Shown: positions 41,282 through 52,526, counted from the stretch's first letter. The stretch is DNA of 64,000 nt from Glebionis coronaria (GCA_025667525.1 CM046875.1:289975147-290039146), one strand, 5' to 3'. Program-made: numbers and translations. The notes: a model not told the origin generated them from the sequence alone.

Positions 41282-42537
41282 GTTGAAAGCTGTTTAGGTT
41301 ATGTGATATGGGAAAAATCTAGGAGAAAAATGTTAGACAAGAAAATATGAATACCTAGAATAAAAAAATTAGCCAAATTTATAGGAGAGATGCATGATTT
41401 GGATTGGTCAAAAATGAGACAGTTATATTCAAAGAGCAATGATGAAAATATTGAATCAAATATAACTTATCTCATGCATTAATTAAAAGTAACAACTCCC
41501 CAAAATTACGGCCAAAGATTAGTCAAAAATAACAACTGGGTAGGGCCCACTAGGTGTCAACGGTCAAAAATAGCCCATCAGCGCCCAACGGCTATATTTT
41601 CTTGTCAGCGTTTGCCTAAAGCCTTGTCAGCGTCACGATTGGACGTAACAGCGTTTGGAGAAAAACTTGTCAGCGTCTAAAAATAAAAATAAAAATATTT
41701 AAAAAGAAAAAGACCTTAACAAAGTAATTTATCCTAAGGGAAATATCTTACAAGTTGATAATAATTACTGGGCGGCAAGCACTGTCCATTTATGCACACT
41801 TGCTTAAGCAAGATAGACACAAATGTCCTCAAGTGTCCCTTGCTAACCAAAATACTTACCAACAAAGTTATTTCATAAAATTCTTTGTAACTCCCAGGTA
41901 AACCCATAACAAAACTATTCCCAAGTCTCCCATCAGACCACAACCAATTCTAGGCCAAAAACGTCTTGGCAGCATGCATAGTTTGTCAACTTTGCATGCT
42001 ATAGTGCCTCATGGTTTAGTAAAACTAACCCATACTCACCTGTGGACACAATCTAGAATTGTGATGAGAGTATTGTAAGAATACCCAAGAGTCCTAAAGG
42101 TTCCTTAAACCTCCCCTCAAACTATGATACATGAGTTTCTCAAAATATATATGAACATTAAAAATTTATGTCAAGATAGGAATATAAATATTCCAACTAT
42201 CATCCATAAACAAAAACATGTCCAAATAGTTCTTCAAAGATCCATAAGCAACTCTGTATCCAATGGCATAAAGCTACCACCACCTACACATTTAGATTGA
42301 AAACCACAAAACTAACATTTGTTGCTGACAGCGCCCCGACAACACTTGTCAGCGTTGAAGGAACTCTTGTCAGCGTTAGACAATAATATCTCTAACAACG
42401 GCAAAATAACACCTATCAGCGTTACATTTACCTTTGTCAGTGTTAGAAAAATAAAGTGGAAAAATCTAAATCATCACAAAGACCAATAACAATGCATTAT
42501 CCTGTACATACTTTACAAAAAGGTTCCAAAACACATA
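41282..42537 (-). other. Spacer between Pol and the extra ORF in element 2
   Basis: 1.25 kb, AT-rich, no long frame. It holds about ten copies of the tcagcg word in two clusters (41578-41665 and 42328-42440). It could hold the promoter or splice acceptor for the downstream ORF, which would otherwise be far from any cap. Confidence 0.6.
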
Positions 42538-43029
42538 TTAAGTGAGATTAACCATTCCAATATTTGTTACCAAATATTGAAATCTTCCAGTATCAAAAGG
42601 TTTAGTTAATAAATCAGCCACATTATCTTCTGTGGCTACCCTATCTGGTTGTATTAAACCTTTCTCAAAGCAATCTCTTATAAAATGATGCCTAATTTCT
42701 ATGTGTTTGGTTTTAGAATGATGTACAGGATTTTTAATTATGCATAAAGTACTGTTATTGTCTACAAAAATCTTGGTATGCATAAAATTATACCCATAAT
42801 CCAACAGCTGGTTCTGAATCCATAAAACTTGTCCACAACAAGCAGCTGCAGCTACATATTCTGCTTCAGTTGTAGAGTTTGCCACCACTGTTTGTTTCTT
42901 GCATTGCCAAGATATCAATCTACTCCCAAGGAATTGACATCCACCAGTTGTGGACTTCCTATCAAACTTGTCACCACCATAGTCACTGTCTGAATATGCA
43001 ATAAGCTCCAATGGAGAATCTTTTGGGTA
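42538..43029 (-). pseudogene. pol: RNase H end of element 2 Pol, after in-frame stop
   Basis: The frame of Pol continues past a TGA at 43027-43029 at the position where copia Pol normally has the Trp of LGLWYP. It codes the RNase H domain (AYSDSDYGGDKFDRKSTTGG, TEAEYVAAAACCGQVLW, DNNSTLCIIKNPVHHSKTKHIEIRHHF) and ends normally with DLLTKPFDTGRFQYLVTNIGMVNLT. A single nonsense change therefore separates RNase H from RT. Confidence 0.88.
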
Positions 43030-46000
43030 TCATAAGCCAAGATCTGGATAACATCTTAGGTACCTAAAAATTCTTTTCACAGCAAAAAGGTGACATTCTT
43101 TGGGAGTCACTTGATGGCGTGCACAAGCACACACAGCAAACATGATGTCAGGTCTTGAGGCTGTAAGATACATCAATGAACCAATCATTGATCTATAGTG
43201 CCTAACATCCACATCCTTTCCAGCTCCAATTTTTCCCCAAGGGTTTTCCCTATCCATAGGAGTGGAAGCACTCTTTTCATGTGGAGAAAAACCATATTTC
43301 TTCAAGATTTCAGCTACATATTTGTCTTGGGAGATGAAGATACCATCTTCTTTCTGCTGAACTTGTAAGCCTAGAAAGAAGTTCATCTCACCCATTGCAC
43401 TCATCTTGAACTTATCTGGCATAAGCTTGGAAAAGTCTTCACTCATCTTTGGATTAGTTGATCCAAAAATGATATCATCAACATAGACCTGAACAAGTAA
43501 GACATCCTTACCTTTCTTCTTTGTGAACAATGTCTGATCTATGGTGCCCCTTTTAAAATCATTTTCCACCAAGTAGGTGGACAATGTACCATACCATGCT
43601 CTTGGGGCCTGGTGAAGTCCATACATAGCTTTCTTTACTCTATAAACCTTGTCTGGATTCTCAGGATCTTTAAAACCAGGAGGTTGCATAACGTATACCT
43701 CCTCAACAATTGTTCCATAGAGGAAAGCACTCTTCACATCCATTTGATAAACAGTGAAGTTCATACAAGAGGCATAAGCTAGAAAAATTCTTATAGCTTC
43801 AATTCTTGCAACTGGAGCAAAAACTTCTTCATAATCTATACCTTCCTCTTGAGTATATCCTTGAGCTACCAAACGTGCCTTGTTTCTGACCACAATACCC
43901 CTTTCATCTTTCTTGTTCCTTAGAACCCATCTTGTCCCAATTGGTCTCACATATCTAGGACAATCAACCAGCTCCCAAACATCCTGTATAGCAAATTGGT
44001 GAAGCTCATCCTGCATTGCTTCCACCCAACTAGGTTCTTTGAGAGCATCAAAAATCTTCTTGGGTTCTTCTTGTGACAGAAAACATGCAAACAAACATGC
44101 TTGTACAAGAGGGGTATCAACCTTCTTGTGTATATTGGCAATAAATCCACCAAGATTTTGATGGGATCTTCTTGTCTGAACTGGTGCCATAACATCACCA
44201 ATGATCTGAGATGTGGGGTGATCCTTTGATGTGGAAGTGAGAACTCCTCCTTCAAAAAGTCTGGTGTCCTCAACTTCACGCTCCATGTTGCCAATATCTT
44301 CTTCATCAGACTCTCTTTGATCAACAGAAATCTCTTCATGGACATTGGAAGGTCCACCTTGTTCAAAATGTGAAGAGAAAAGATGTGCAAAGGTGTTGTC
44401 AAAGTCTGAACCTTGTTTGTCAGCACTTGGGCTAACAACGCTTGAACTGTTGGTGTCAGCGTCTGATCCATCAGCGTCTGAATTGCTCTTGTCAGCGCTT
44501 GATTTCCCTTTGTCAGTGCTTGAAGAACCATGCATGTTTGTATTTGGTGGTATTTGGAAACCACCATTATCTTTTCTAGCAGCAGTAGCAGCAGCATAAT
44601 ACTCATCTGTCCATATAGGAAGTGTAACATAGTCTTCTGTGGGAGATGACTCAACTGCTGGTGGTCCATCCTTCTTAGCAACCTGTATACCTGAAACATT
44701 ACCAATTCTCTTTTCCAAAACACTTGAAGTTACCTTCACAATGTCTGGATCAGTAACAGGCATATAATTTAAAGCTCTAGATAAAGGTTCCAAGTCAAAC
44801 AACCAATTTGGACCACTTTCAGGATCACTAGGTTTACTCTCTAAAAACCTAACATGTACTTTTTCAAGTATACGTTTTTCCTTTTTAATGTAAACCCTAT
44901 ATCCTTTGCTCTGCACTGAATAACCCATGAAGTAGCCTTCATCACCTTTTGAATCAAATTTACCTAGGGCATCACTAGTTTCTAAAACAACTACATGACA
45001 ACCAAAAGGCTTGAGAAAGCCAATATTTGGCTTCCTTCCCCAAAGTAACTCATAAGGTGTCTTATTATGTATTTTGTTGACCAATGACATATTTTGAACA
45101 TAACAAGCTGTGTTAACAGTTTCAGCCCAAAAGGGTATAGGAAAGTGGGCATCAGCCAACATGGTTCTGGCTGCTTCAATTAGGGTTCTGTTCTTCCTTT
45201 CAGCAACCCCATTTTGCTGTGGGGTTCTAGCTATGCTAAACTGCCTAGTAATCCCTTTCTTGGCACAAAAATCATCTAACAACTGATTTCTAAACTCACC
45301 CCCATTGCCACTTCTAATAATTTTGACCTCATTACCATTCTTCTTCTCAATCTGGGTAATGAAATTAATCAGACTTTGGGCAGTTTCACTTTTCTTAGCT
45401 AAAAAGAAAGTCCATGTAAACCTGGAAAAATCATCAGTGATAACAAAACAATATGATTTACCCTTCAAACTTTCTATATTAGTTGGACTAAAGAGGTCCA
45501 TATGCAATAAGTGAAGTGGTCTAGAACTAGAGTGCACCTGTTTAGATTTGAATGAGACCTTGTGTTGCTTGCCCTTAAGACATGCAACACAAGAGTGGTC
45601 ATTGTAGAAAGCCTTTTCAGGCAAACCATCAACTAAACCAAGCCTCACAAGTCTATTGATATTCTTAAAGTTAATGTGCCCTAATCTCCTGTGCCAAAGA
45701 TTACTTTCATCTACTGAGGCTTTAGCATAAAAACATGACATCATTTTATTATTCATCTTAATTCCATTAAGATTCACATTATATATGTCTTTATGCCTTG
45801 GTGTTCTAAATTCTATGTATTTCTCCTCAGGGAGCTTGTAATCTTTGCTTAACACCAAGCACTCAGTATCTGTAAAAAGAACCTTATTTTTGTTATCACA
45901 CACTTGTGATACACTAAACAAATTATAATCCAGTTCTTTTACCAGGAAGACATTCTCAAAACGTAGATTATTGGTAATAAGGGTTCCTTTTCCTGTGATG

Positions 46001-46140
46001 GTGCCATAGCCCCCTCCAAAGAATACCTTATCACCATCTTGAATAGGAGTGAAATTTGTCAGATAGTCTTCCTTTCCTGTCATGTGCCTTGAGCATCCAC
46101 TATCCCAATATCCATAATCATTGATCTTCTTCTGAATGCC
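43030..46140 (-). CDS. pol: Copia Pol, element 2 (protease, integrase, RT)
   Basis: Open from the TGTAG-like junction at 46141; the first ATG is at 46083 but the protease motif [11 protein letters not shown] begins upstream of it, so translation must come from Gag or a spliced RNA. From the ATG: HHCC of integrase (H131, H136, C165, C168), integrase first Asp at 196 (LLHMDLF), second position Gly259 (RSGNGGEF, codon 45307-45309) where Asp is expected, Glu295 (NGVAERKNR), then RT with MDVKSAF, CLVQ-type VYVDDII at about residue 865, and the thumb region. A Ser/Asp-rich linker between integrase and RT carries the SADKSN repeats. Loss of an integrase catalytic Asp and the stop before RNase H make it non-autonomous. 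Confidence 0.92.
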   Translation of the reverse strand, partial: GIQKKINDYGYWDSGCSRHMTGKEDYLTNFTPIQDGDKVFFGGGYGTITGKGTLITNNLRFENVFLVKELDYNLFSVSQVCDNKNKVLFTDTECLVLSKDYKLPEEKYIEFRTPRHKDIYNVNLNGIKMNNKMMSCFYAKASVDESNLWHRRLGHINFKNINRLVRLGLVDGLPEKAFYNDHSCVACLKGKQHKVSFKSKQVHSSSRPLHLLHMDLFSPTNIESLKGKSYCFVITDDFSRFTWTFFLAKKSETAQSLINFITQIEKKNGNEVKIIRSGNGGEFRNQLLDDFCAKKGITRQFSIARTPQQNGVAERKNRTLIEAARTMLADAHFPIPFWAETVNTACYVQNMSLVNKIHNKTPYELLWGRKPNIGFLKPFGCHVVVLETSDALGKFDSKGDEGYFMGYSVQSKGYRVYIKKEKRILEKVHVRFLESKPSDPESGPNWLFDLEPLSRALNYMPVTDPDIVKVTSSVLEKRIGNVSGIQVAKKDGPPAVESSPTEDYVTLPIWTDEYYAAATAARKDNGGFQIPPNTNMHGSSSTDKGKSSADKSNSDADGSDADTNSSSVVSPSADKQGSDFDNTFAHLFSSHFEQGGPSNVHEEISVDQRESDEEDIGNMEREVEDTRLFEGGVLTSTSKDHPTSQIIGDVMAPVQTRRSHQNLGGFIANIHKKVDTPLVQACLFACFLSQEEPKKIFDALKEPSWVEAMQDELHQFAIQDVWELVDCPRYVRPIGTRWVLRNKKDERGIVVRNKARLVAQGYTQEEGIDYEEVFAPVARIEAIRIFLAYASCMNFTVYQMDVKSAFLYGTIVEEVYVMQPPGFKDPENPDKVYRVKKAMYGLHQAPRAWYGTLSTYLVENDFKRGTIDQTLFTKKKGKDVLLVQVYVDDIIFGSTNPKMSEDFSKLMPDKFKMSAMGEMNFFLGLQVQQKEDGIFISQDKYVAEILKKYGFSPHEKSASTPMDRENPWGKIGAGKDVDVRHYRSMIGSLMYLTASRPDIMFAVCACARHQVTPKECHLFAVKRIFRYLRCYPDLGL

Positions 46141-46160
46141 CTACACATAAAGAAAACACA

Positions 46161-47552
46161 TTAGTTTTCTTTGGGAACCCAAGCCTTGGAAGACTTGGAT
46201 TCATCTGGTTGTTCAACAAGAACAGACTTGGTTCTCATAACAACCCCATTTTCATCCCTTTTTGAATGAAATTCCCAGTTAACCCTAACTGGTGTTGACA
46301 TGGCCTTAGAAATATAATGAAACCTATTGCATGTCATTGAAAGACCAGTAAAATTAGGGTTTTGATCTTGTTTTGGTCTCCATGTTAAGCTAGTAGCAGC
46401 TTTAGACCTATTTCCCTGTGGTTGCAAATACCTAGGTTTGGCAGTGTGTCTGTCAGTGCTGAAATTGCTCTTGTCAGCGCCCCGATTGCCTTTATCAGCG
46501 TTGAACCTAGGGTTTGCTACAGGAACCCATTGCCTATTGGACCAAGTGTTTGACTTTTGGAAAGGTCTTAGGCATTGTGTGTTAGACCCTCTAGAAAAGA
46601 ATGAGGCTGGTCTAACAACTTGTGAACTTTTGTTCACAAAGGTATTGGGTCTGACAGTGTTTGACCTATGTTGACTTTTGTCAGCGCTGAAATGGTTCCT
46701 ATCAGCGTTGACATTGGAAGCGTTGACACATTTGTATGCCAAATGTGAAAAGCTACCACATGAGTAACAAGCTTTTCTAGACATAGTCTTAGGTCTAGAA
46801 GCAAAGAAGCCTATTCCATGGTTACTAACTTGGCTTTTTGGTGACCTAGTATTCCTATACATCTCTGCATACTTAACACTAGGTTTTCTAACAGTTTGTG
46901 GGCCAAGGTCAACAGCTTTGCCAGTGGTTGGGTGTGTGATTTTAATAGATGTAGGATCAAGGCTCTTGATTGGTGTGGGCTCATTTGGACTTTCACACAA
47001 CAACCCTCCCTTAACAAACAAAGTGTGGTTAGCTTTCTTCCACTCATCTAGGTCAGTCAGTTTTTGTTTGTATTCTTCAACTGGGGAAGTCACTCTAGGT
47101 GGAGGAATGAATTCCTTCTCTTGAAGTTCTGGCAAGCCAGTCCAAGATAAGTCCTTTGATTGGACACCATAGAAATCCCCAGCTGGTGGTGGAACACCAG
47201 TATAATCTTTCATCCCAATCCCACTCATGTCCTTAGAGTCTCTTTGTTTACCAGCACACTCTCCTAGGGATTGTGTGGGCTTATCAAATCTCTGGATTTT
47301 AAGACTCACATTATCTTTATTTTTGTTAGCCTCCTCTAACTGAGCTATCAAATCAAGATTAACCCTTTTTGTGATATCTTGAATATCTTTACTTTGAAGT
47401 AACTCATGATTTAAGATATTTATTTTATCCTTTAAATCAAACTCCATTTTCTTATACTCAGCTACTGTCTTTTCTGTTTGGGTAAGAGCAATTTGATAAT
47501 TAGATACTTTGCATCTTTCAGTACTTGCCTCATCTAATAATTTTACTATCTC
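46161..47552 (-). pseudogene. gag: Distal Gag of element 2, after in-frame stop
   Basis: The same frame as Gag continues past TAA 47553-47555 (EIVKLLDEASTERCK... then MEFDLKDK at 47447). It has a coiled segment, a second zinc knuckle CYSCGSFSHLAYKC, Asn-Ala-Asp and Gly-Ala-Asp repeats, and ends ESKSSKAWVPKEN at TAA 46161-46163. Element 1 ends its Gag the same way. The internal TAA is the only break in an otherwise open 962-codon frame. Confidence 0.82.
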
Positions 47553-49046
47553 TTAATTTAGTTTTTCAGTATTTAAACGACAACCCTTAGAACAGAAAGC
47601 GTCATCATATACCTCATTATCTGATGAAGAGGAGGAGTGTGCCATGAGAGCATATTCAACATGCTCTTCTTTAACTTCAGCAACCAAAGCTCTGTCCTCT
47701 TCCTCATCCTTAGCCATAAAGTTCCAGCTCCAGTCCCATCCTCCAACACCATCAATTTGTTGAACAGCAACCATGGCCTTGGGATCTTGGCTCTTAACCA
47801 TTTGGCTTGAGGGCTTACCAGCATCAGATCTTCTTGGAGATCTACATTCCCTCATAAAGTGCCCCATCCGATGACAATTGTAGCACTCAACTTTAGATTT
47901 GTCAAATCCAGCAACATCCTTAGCATTAAAGGTCATCTTCTTCTTGAACCTTTTATTAAACCTGTTTGCTCTTAAACTTACAAGAGCCATAGTCCACTTG
48001 ATGTCCATCTCTTCCAATTGCTCATCACTTATCTGCTCAAGATCTTCATATGTAATCCTTGAATCACTGGGCAAAGAAGCAATGAATGCACACACAGTAT
48101 CTAGATCTAAACCAGCAGGTTTAATTCTATCAGCGCCAAAGTTGTGAGTGTCAGCGCTTGAGTATAAAGCGTTGACAGGATATGATCCAGCGCTGACAGG
48201 CTGTGATCCAGCGTTGACACATTGAGATCCAGTGACTGGATGTCCATAGGAGTTCATGGAATCAAATTGGCCTTCACTTTGTGAGAAGAAGGCCATGTTG
48301 CTGCTGGAAGATTTATTATCACTCTCCAAAAGCCATTCATTCTCCAACAGTCTTAGTTTGTTGAAGATGTCATCAAACCTGGAAGTCTTGTGGGTGTTAT
48401 TGACAAGAATGGATCTTGTCTCAATCTTCCATACATCACCAAGGCTTTTGAGAAAAGTATCATTCAAGTCAGGGTCATCTATCTGTGTCCCCATGAAGGA
48501 AAGTTGACTTGTGATGTCAAGCAGTCTACTTCTCACACTGCTGAGATTCTCATTGGGTTGAGCCTTAAAGACAGCATACTCATGCAAGAGTTGCTTCTTC
48601 TTTTCTTCTTTTGTGTCAGCATTGCCACCATGTGCTACTTCAAGAGCTTCCCAATGCTCTTTTGCAGACTCAAAGCGTTTGTACTTGTGCTGATTCTCAT
48701 GACCTAAGGCGTGTTTCATGATGTTCAAGATTTTCATGTCCACCCTTTTCTTGGCTATATCTTCAACAGATACAGCTCTTCCATCTCCAGGCTTTTCCTT
48801 CTTATCAGCTTCAGGACAATTAGGAACAGCTATCCTTGTGGCAATAGCATTAGCAATCTTTTGCGCTTTGTCGAATGTGTTCCCATATTCAACAATCTCC
48901 CAAAGAGTGTAGTCATGAATAGCTATATATTGCTCAAAATTGGACTTCCAAAGCTCGAAGTTCCTGGCATCAAACATGGGAATTTTGATACTAGGATTTG
49001 TGGAGTTGTTTTGTAGCAAAGCAGCAGGTTGATCTGTGCCAGACAT
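47553..49046 (-). CDS. gag: Copia Gag, element 2
   Basis: 497 codons from MSGTDQPAALL. The UBN2-type capsid region covers about 20-240 (FDARNFELWKSNFEQYI, HALGHENQHKYKRFESAKEHWEALEVAHGG), followed by a repeat-rich linker (CVNAGSQPVSAGSYPVNAL) and the zinc knuckle CYNCHRMGHFMREC at about residues 390-403, then an acidic tail. It forms the virus-like particle and binds the element RNA. The start is the first ATG after the primer site at 49140-49151. Confidence 0.92.
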   Translation of the reverse strand: MSGTDQPAALLQNNSTNPSIKIPMFDARNFELWKSNFEQYIAIHDYTLWEIVEYGNTFDKAQKIANAIATRIAVPNCPEADKKEKPGDGRAVSVEDIAKKRVDMKILNIMKHALGHENQHKYKRFESAKEHWEALEVAHGGNADTKEEKKKQLLHEYAVFKAQPNENLSSVRSRLLDITSQLSFMGTQIDDPDLNDTFLKSLGDVWKIETRSILVNNTHKTSRFDDIFNKLRLLENEWLLESDNKSSSSNMAFFSQSEGQFDSMNSYGHPVTGSQCVNAGSQPVSAGSYPVNALYSSADTHNFGADRIKPAGLDLDTVCAFIASLPSDSRITYEDLEQISDEQLEEMDIKWTMALVSLRANRFNKRFKKKMTFNAKDVAGFDKSKVECYNCHRMGHFMRECRSPRRSDAGKPSSQMVKSQDPKAMVAVQQIDGVGGWDWSWNFMAKDEEEDRALVAEVKEEHVEYALMAHSSSSSDNEVYDDAFCSKGCRLNTEKLN

Positions 49047-49139
49047 GATGTTTTTAGGGTTTTGAGCAATTTAGGGTTTTTAGGGTTTTTGGTGTTTTAG
49101 GGTTCTTGCGTTACTTAAAGATCAAAAGTTTCTCAACAA

Positions 49140-49151
49140 GCTCTGATACCA
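49140..49151 (-). other. Primer binding site, element 2
   Basis: Minus strand TGGTATCAGAGC, two bases inside the 5' LTR, complementary to initiator Met tRNA. Confidence 0.9.
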
Positions 49152-49153
49152 CT

Positions 49154-49689
49154 TGTTGATCCCAAACTTAGATCGATTAAGCTTTGTGTATACGAGATTA
49201 GATCAAGTAATACACGTAGAGAAACCTTTGCTTATGAATAAAGTAACTAAGTGTTATGCGGAATTAACACTTAATCTAAAACACAAAGATGTTAAACAAA
49301 CTTTCACTTGTATTAGAATAATCAAACTTGATTACAATGAAAGAGGTTTAACTTGCGAAAACTTATGAAAACTGATGATTAATATTAACCTAAAAGATCT
49401 TCTTTTATAGATTAAGAAGTCTTGTACAATAAGCTACGAATCAACTATTCTAGGTAAAGATAATAATAGAAAATACAATGTCGAGCTTATCTTTACCATA
49501 CACAAATAAAGAAACAAATAAACAAAAAGATTCGTATGAAGATATATTCCATCAGTGCTAATCTTCAAGGCTGTCAGCGTTGACTTCTTCAATGTCAACG
49601 CTTGGCTGTCAGCGTCCAATGTCATCCTATAAGCGCTTGAATTCTTCTTATCAGCGTCTAGTGAACTGACTCATAATTTATTCCCAACA
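49154..49689 (-). repeat. 5' LTR of copia element 2
   Basis: 536 bp, the partner of 37623-38158. It is the promoter-bearing copy for this minus-strand element. Confidence 0.95.
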
Positions 49690-49694
49690 ACTCC
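49690..49694. repeat. Target site duplication, right
   Basis: actcc, identical to 37618-37622, directly after the LTR end ccaaca. Confidence 0.88.
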
Positions 49695-49982
49695 AAGAGA
49701 GGCCGATGAAAGAGCCCACCTCAGATACGGAAGGAAGGTATGGAGATGGTGCTGCTAGAACCAAGGTGCGTAGACCCAAACCAAAAGCCCTATTATACCA
49801 CGTCTGCTCTAATCGGATTGAACTTATATTCCAAAACGGAGAGCACAAGGTTGCTTTGGTTCGTAGCGCAATCAAGCAAGTCGCAAAGAGGTCAGCGATA
49901 GGGGAGGTGCTACTAGTTGGCTTGGTTCTTCCTTAATAGCAAACTCAGTAGCAAGAAATTTCCTCACTTTAATGAGGAAGAG

Positions 49983-50035
49983 TGTAAGATTACTGAAGGA
50001 GGTCATCAATTTGGAGAGTTTGCTTTTACACGAAA
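49983..50035 (+). pseudogene. rps19: rps19 fragment
   Basis: Codes KITEGGHQFGEFAFTRK, matching the C-terminal part of mitochondrial ribosomal protein S19. Only about 17 residues remain, and they are joined to unrelated sequence on both sides. It is a dead fragment. Confidence 0.6.
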
Positions 50036-51469
50036 ACATCCGACCTATACTATAAGTCGTCCGCCTACCTTTCTGATCTCCTTTCCTTGTAGAGCAATAT
50101 CTTTCCCTATTAGGTCTTCCTTTCAGCCTAGCTAGTTTAGATTCCCTCTTCCTTAACAGAAGAGCTATATCTCCCTCAATTGCTCTCTGTGTGCGATATA
50201 CCTTCAATTCTACTAGTGCTATAATACCTCTCTATTTAGGTTGTGAGGGATATACTAAGATAATTAAGGCTATAAGAAAGAGGATCCTTCATGCAAAAGC
50301 GCTTATGTAGAAGAGGGCTTATGCTCGATTGTAGAAAGTCGAACTCCCACAGCCAGTAAAGTGAGACTGATTGTTATCAACTGGATTCTGTAGCTGCTAC
50401 CTTCTTTTTCTGTATATGGTCGTGACTCCACTTTAGTAGAAGGTCTACCTCCGGATCTGTTATTATCCATGCCCTAGCCGTTGCTTCTGCTGGATCAATG
50501 GGATCCCAATCTTTCTTTCCTAGGTATACTAGCCCTGTTCAGTAACTGAAGCTACTTGTTCTCTTTCACTACACCAAACCCAAACGCATACAGTTGATTC
50601 CACAGGTACCATGGGTTATCCTATCAGCTTGACTTTTCATTGCTTTGGGAGTGACACATTTCATGTCATAGCCTGCTAGAGTGAGGAACCGCCGAGCAGC
50701 TCTCCCTATGAGTATAGTATAGCTCGAGACATTCAGTGTTTGATTGGGTCACATCTTGTCACAATATGAACTGTGAAGGACATGAAGTAGTGACACAACT
50801 TCTGAGTAACAAAGACTAATGTGAGGCAGTGCCCTTCCACAACTGAGTACCATGTCCCCGGACCTGTGATCACTCGGCTCAAGTAGTATACTAGGTATTC
50901 CTTCCTTTCGCAATGCCCCACCAGAAGTCGAAGTGAGATAAAGCTGCAAGGGATTGGCTGAATATTGATCCAGTTTAGGCAGCTTTCAGTCTCTATAAAC
51001 TTGATGGAATATCTCTGACACAAGGAAAAAGACTTGCATCAATCAATGGCATGAAGGAGTTGAATCAGGAACAGAAAGACTTTCAAAGCCAAAGCAAATG
51101 CATTCATTTAGCAGGAGTTTACGCTGCAAAGACGATTCGTGCTAGCTCTTTCTCTTCTTTAACTAGTTACATGAATAATTGGGCTAGTTTACTAAGCTTT
51201 CAGTCTACATAAACTTCATTCAATATTGATTACACTCCTTCTCCTACTGCTTCTCCTTATACCCACTAATGTTATTCTTCGTCCTACCTTGACTATTGGG
51301 AAATTTCCATTCGAGAAAGAGATGTACGAATAAAGGAGCGAAGCTGACTCGACCGGATGGTAGAGGTTGTTTAAGAATCGAGATAGGCAACGTGAAAGAA
51401 AGAACTTCGCTAGCTTACCCCACGTAGCAGTCCTAGTAAATACCTGTGCTTTATAGAATAGGGCCTTTT
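50036..51469. other. Mitochondrial spacer, no gene seen
   Basis: About 1.4 kb between the rps19 and rpl14 scraps. Frames such as 50733-51023 (minus) are not recognisable. Confidence 0.45.
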
Positions 51470-51605
51470 AGGATATGATTACAATGCTTCAGTTGTCATT
51501 GATCAAGAAGGAAATCAAAAAGGAAGTCGATTTTTTGGTGCGATTGCCGGGGAATTGAGACAGTTTAATTTGACTAAAAGACTTTCATTAGCTCCTTAGG
51601 TATTA
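51470..51605 (+). pseudogene. rpl14: Plastid-derived rpl14 fragment
   Basis: Translates to [22 protein letters not shown] and then [19 protein letters not shown], the C-terminal third of chloroplast ribosomal protein L14, with a premature TAG at 51597-51599 just before the usual Val-Leu end and several substitutions. Flowering-plant mitochondria commonly hold such plastid pieces, so it probably entered the mitochondrial genome first. Confidence 0.78.
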
Positions 51606-52439
51606 CAAGATGAGACCATGAATCGAAGCAGATCGAAACATTCAGCTGTCGACGGACACACTTTGCCGGAACGTCGACCGCAAACGAAGGATAGCCAGGC
51701 CCCGATTCCCAGGGTTAGGGTATTCCCTATTATGTTATGAGCCTACTCAGATCAGAACTAGTTTATTCTCTTTCGCCTATCGGCCGGCCGGCTTTAAGCA
51801 ACCTTCACATTTCCTGCTGAGATCCCAAGTCTCCAAGTAGGCCCTCTTGCACACCCACGACCTTGGCTTTTTAGAGAATCCCGCTCCTGTCTCTTAGGAC
51901 TTGTAGCTCGGCAGTCCACCGGGTGGGTTTTTTATCCTTCCAGTTTCGAGTGTATTCTTGGATAGTTATAGCGGCCCATAGGCGCGAGATGTACCTTGTG
52001 GGGGGGCGGCGGTCCCATGGACATAGTCCTTTCAGGCAGTGGCCGTTTAGTCCATGGTCCATTGGATGGTCGGTGCAAGGCCAGAAATTGGAACACATTG
52101 ATTCCGCTCGTTCCCGTCGTTCGCTTCAGGGCCTGTCCCTCGGTGTGGTCAGTACTCCATACTGTCGGGCAGCGAAGCTTACACTTGTTCACTAATTATG
52201 ACGGTTCGCCAGGGCCTCTTTCCTCCTCCCTTTTCTGCTCACTCGTAGGTGTCCGGACCCCACAAAGGGGGAGGGAGTCGACTGAACATCTCAGCCATTG
52301 GCGGGAATTTCGCTCGCATCCGATCCCCAATTCTTGTTTACCCCGGATGATCGTGTTGGGTGAATTGTGACCTCGTACAATCGTGTCGGGTGAGCAACAG
52401 CCGCTTTGTCACAGTACTTACTTATGGGCTAATAGGTCA
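51606..52439. other. Mitochondrial spacer beside nad5 fragment
   Basis: No gene is recognised. A short direct repeat (atcgtgttgggtga / atcgtgtcgggtga) lies at about 52349 and 52380. Overlapping open frames on both strands at 51870-52370 look like chance. Confidence 0.45.
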
Positions 52440-52526
52440 CACTTTGGACAAGTATCCTACAAAGAGACTCCCGAGAGCCAGAAGTATTAAAGGAATGACC
52501 ATAGGAATGGGCGCATCATGACCTCG
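52440..52526 (-). pseudogene. nad5: nad5 exon fragment cut by copia element 3
   Basis: Minus strand codes [25 protein letters not shown], a segment of complex I subunit ND5 normally in exon 4. Similarity ends at the Lys (about 52442), where unrelated mitochondrial sequence begins, and at 52526, where the LTR of element 3 begins. The rest of the exon may continue beyond the window on the far side of element 3. Confidence 0.75.

Larger units (their letters stand above)
37623..49689 (-). mobile_element. Copia element 2, full length, 12.07 kb
   Basis: Complete copia element on the minus strand. Order in its own sense: 5' LTR (49154-49689), primer site, Gag, protease-integrase-RT-RNase H, a 1.25-kb spacer, an extra 1020-codon ORF, polypurine tract, 3' LTR (37623-38158). 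The LTRs are 536 bp each with three mismatches seen by eye. Both sides carry actcc (37618-37622 and 49690-49694) as target duplication in mitochondrial sequence. Gag and Pol each have in-frame stops, so it is probably no longer autonomous, but the insertion is young. Confidence 0.95.
6866..52526. other. Plant mitochondrial DNA block, probable NUMT
   Basis: This block holds mitochondrial genes and long gene-poor spacers with higher G+C than the flanks. It is interrupted by copia element 2 (37623-49689). Group II introns and unedited codons show it derives from mitochondrial genomic DNA. Several genes are frameshifted by 1-nt changes. Copia integration with target duplication needs the nuclear retrotransposition machinery, so I infer the mitochondrial DNA was nuclear when element 2 inserted. 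A mitochondrial chromosome carrying captured nuclear DNA is the alternative. Confidence 0.72.

Noticed and set aside
43947..44723. 258-codon minus-strand ORF inside element 2 pol
   Set aside because: Alternate frame of the Pol linker region; Leu/Met-rich and without any domain, while Pol itself is open there.
51870..52370. Overlapping open frames on both strands near 52 kb
   Set aside because: High G+C makes long chance frames likely; none resembles a known protein.
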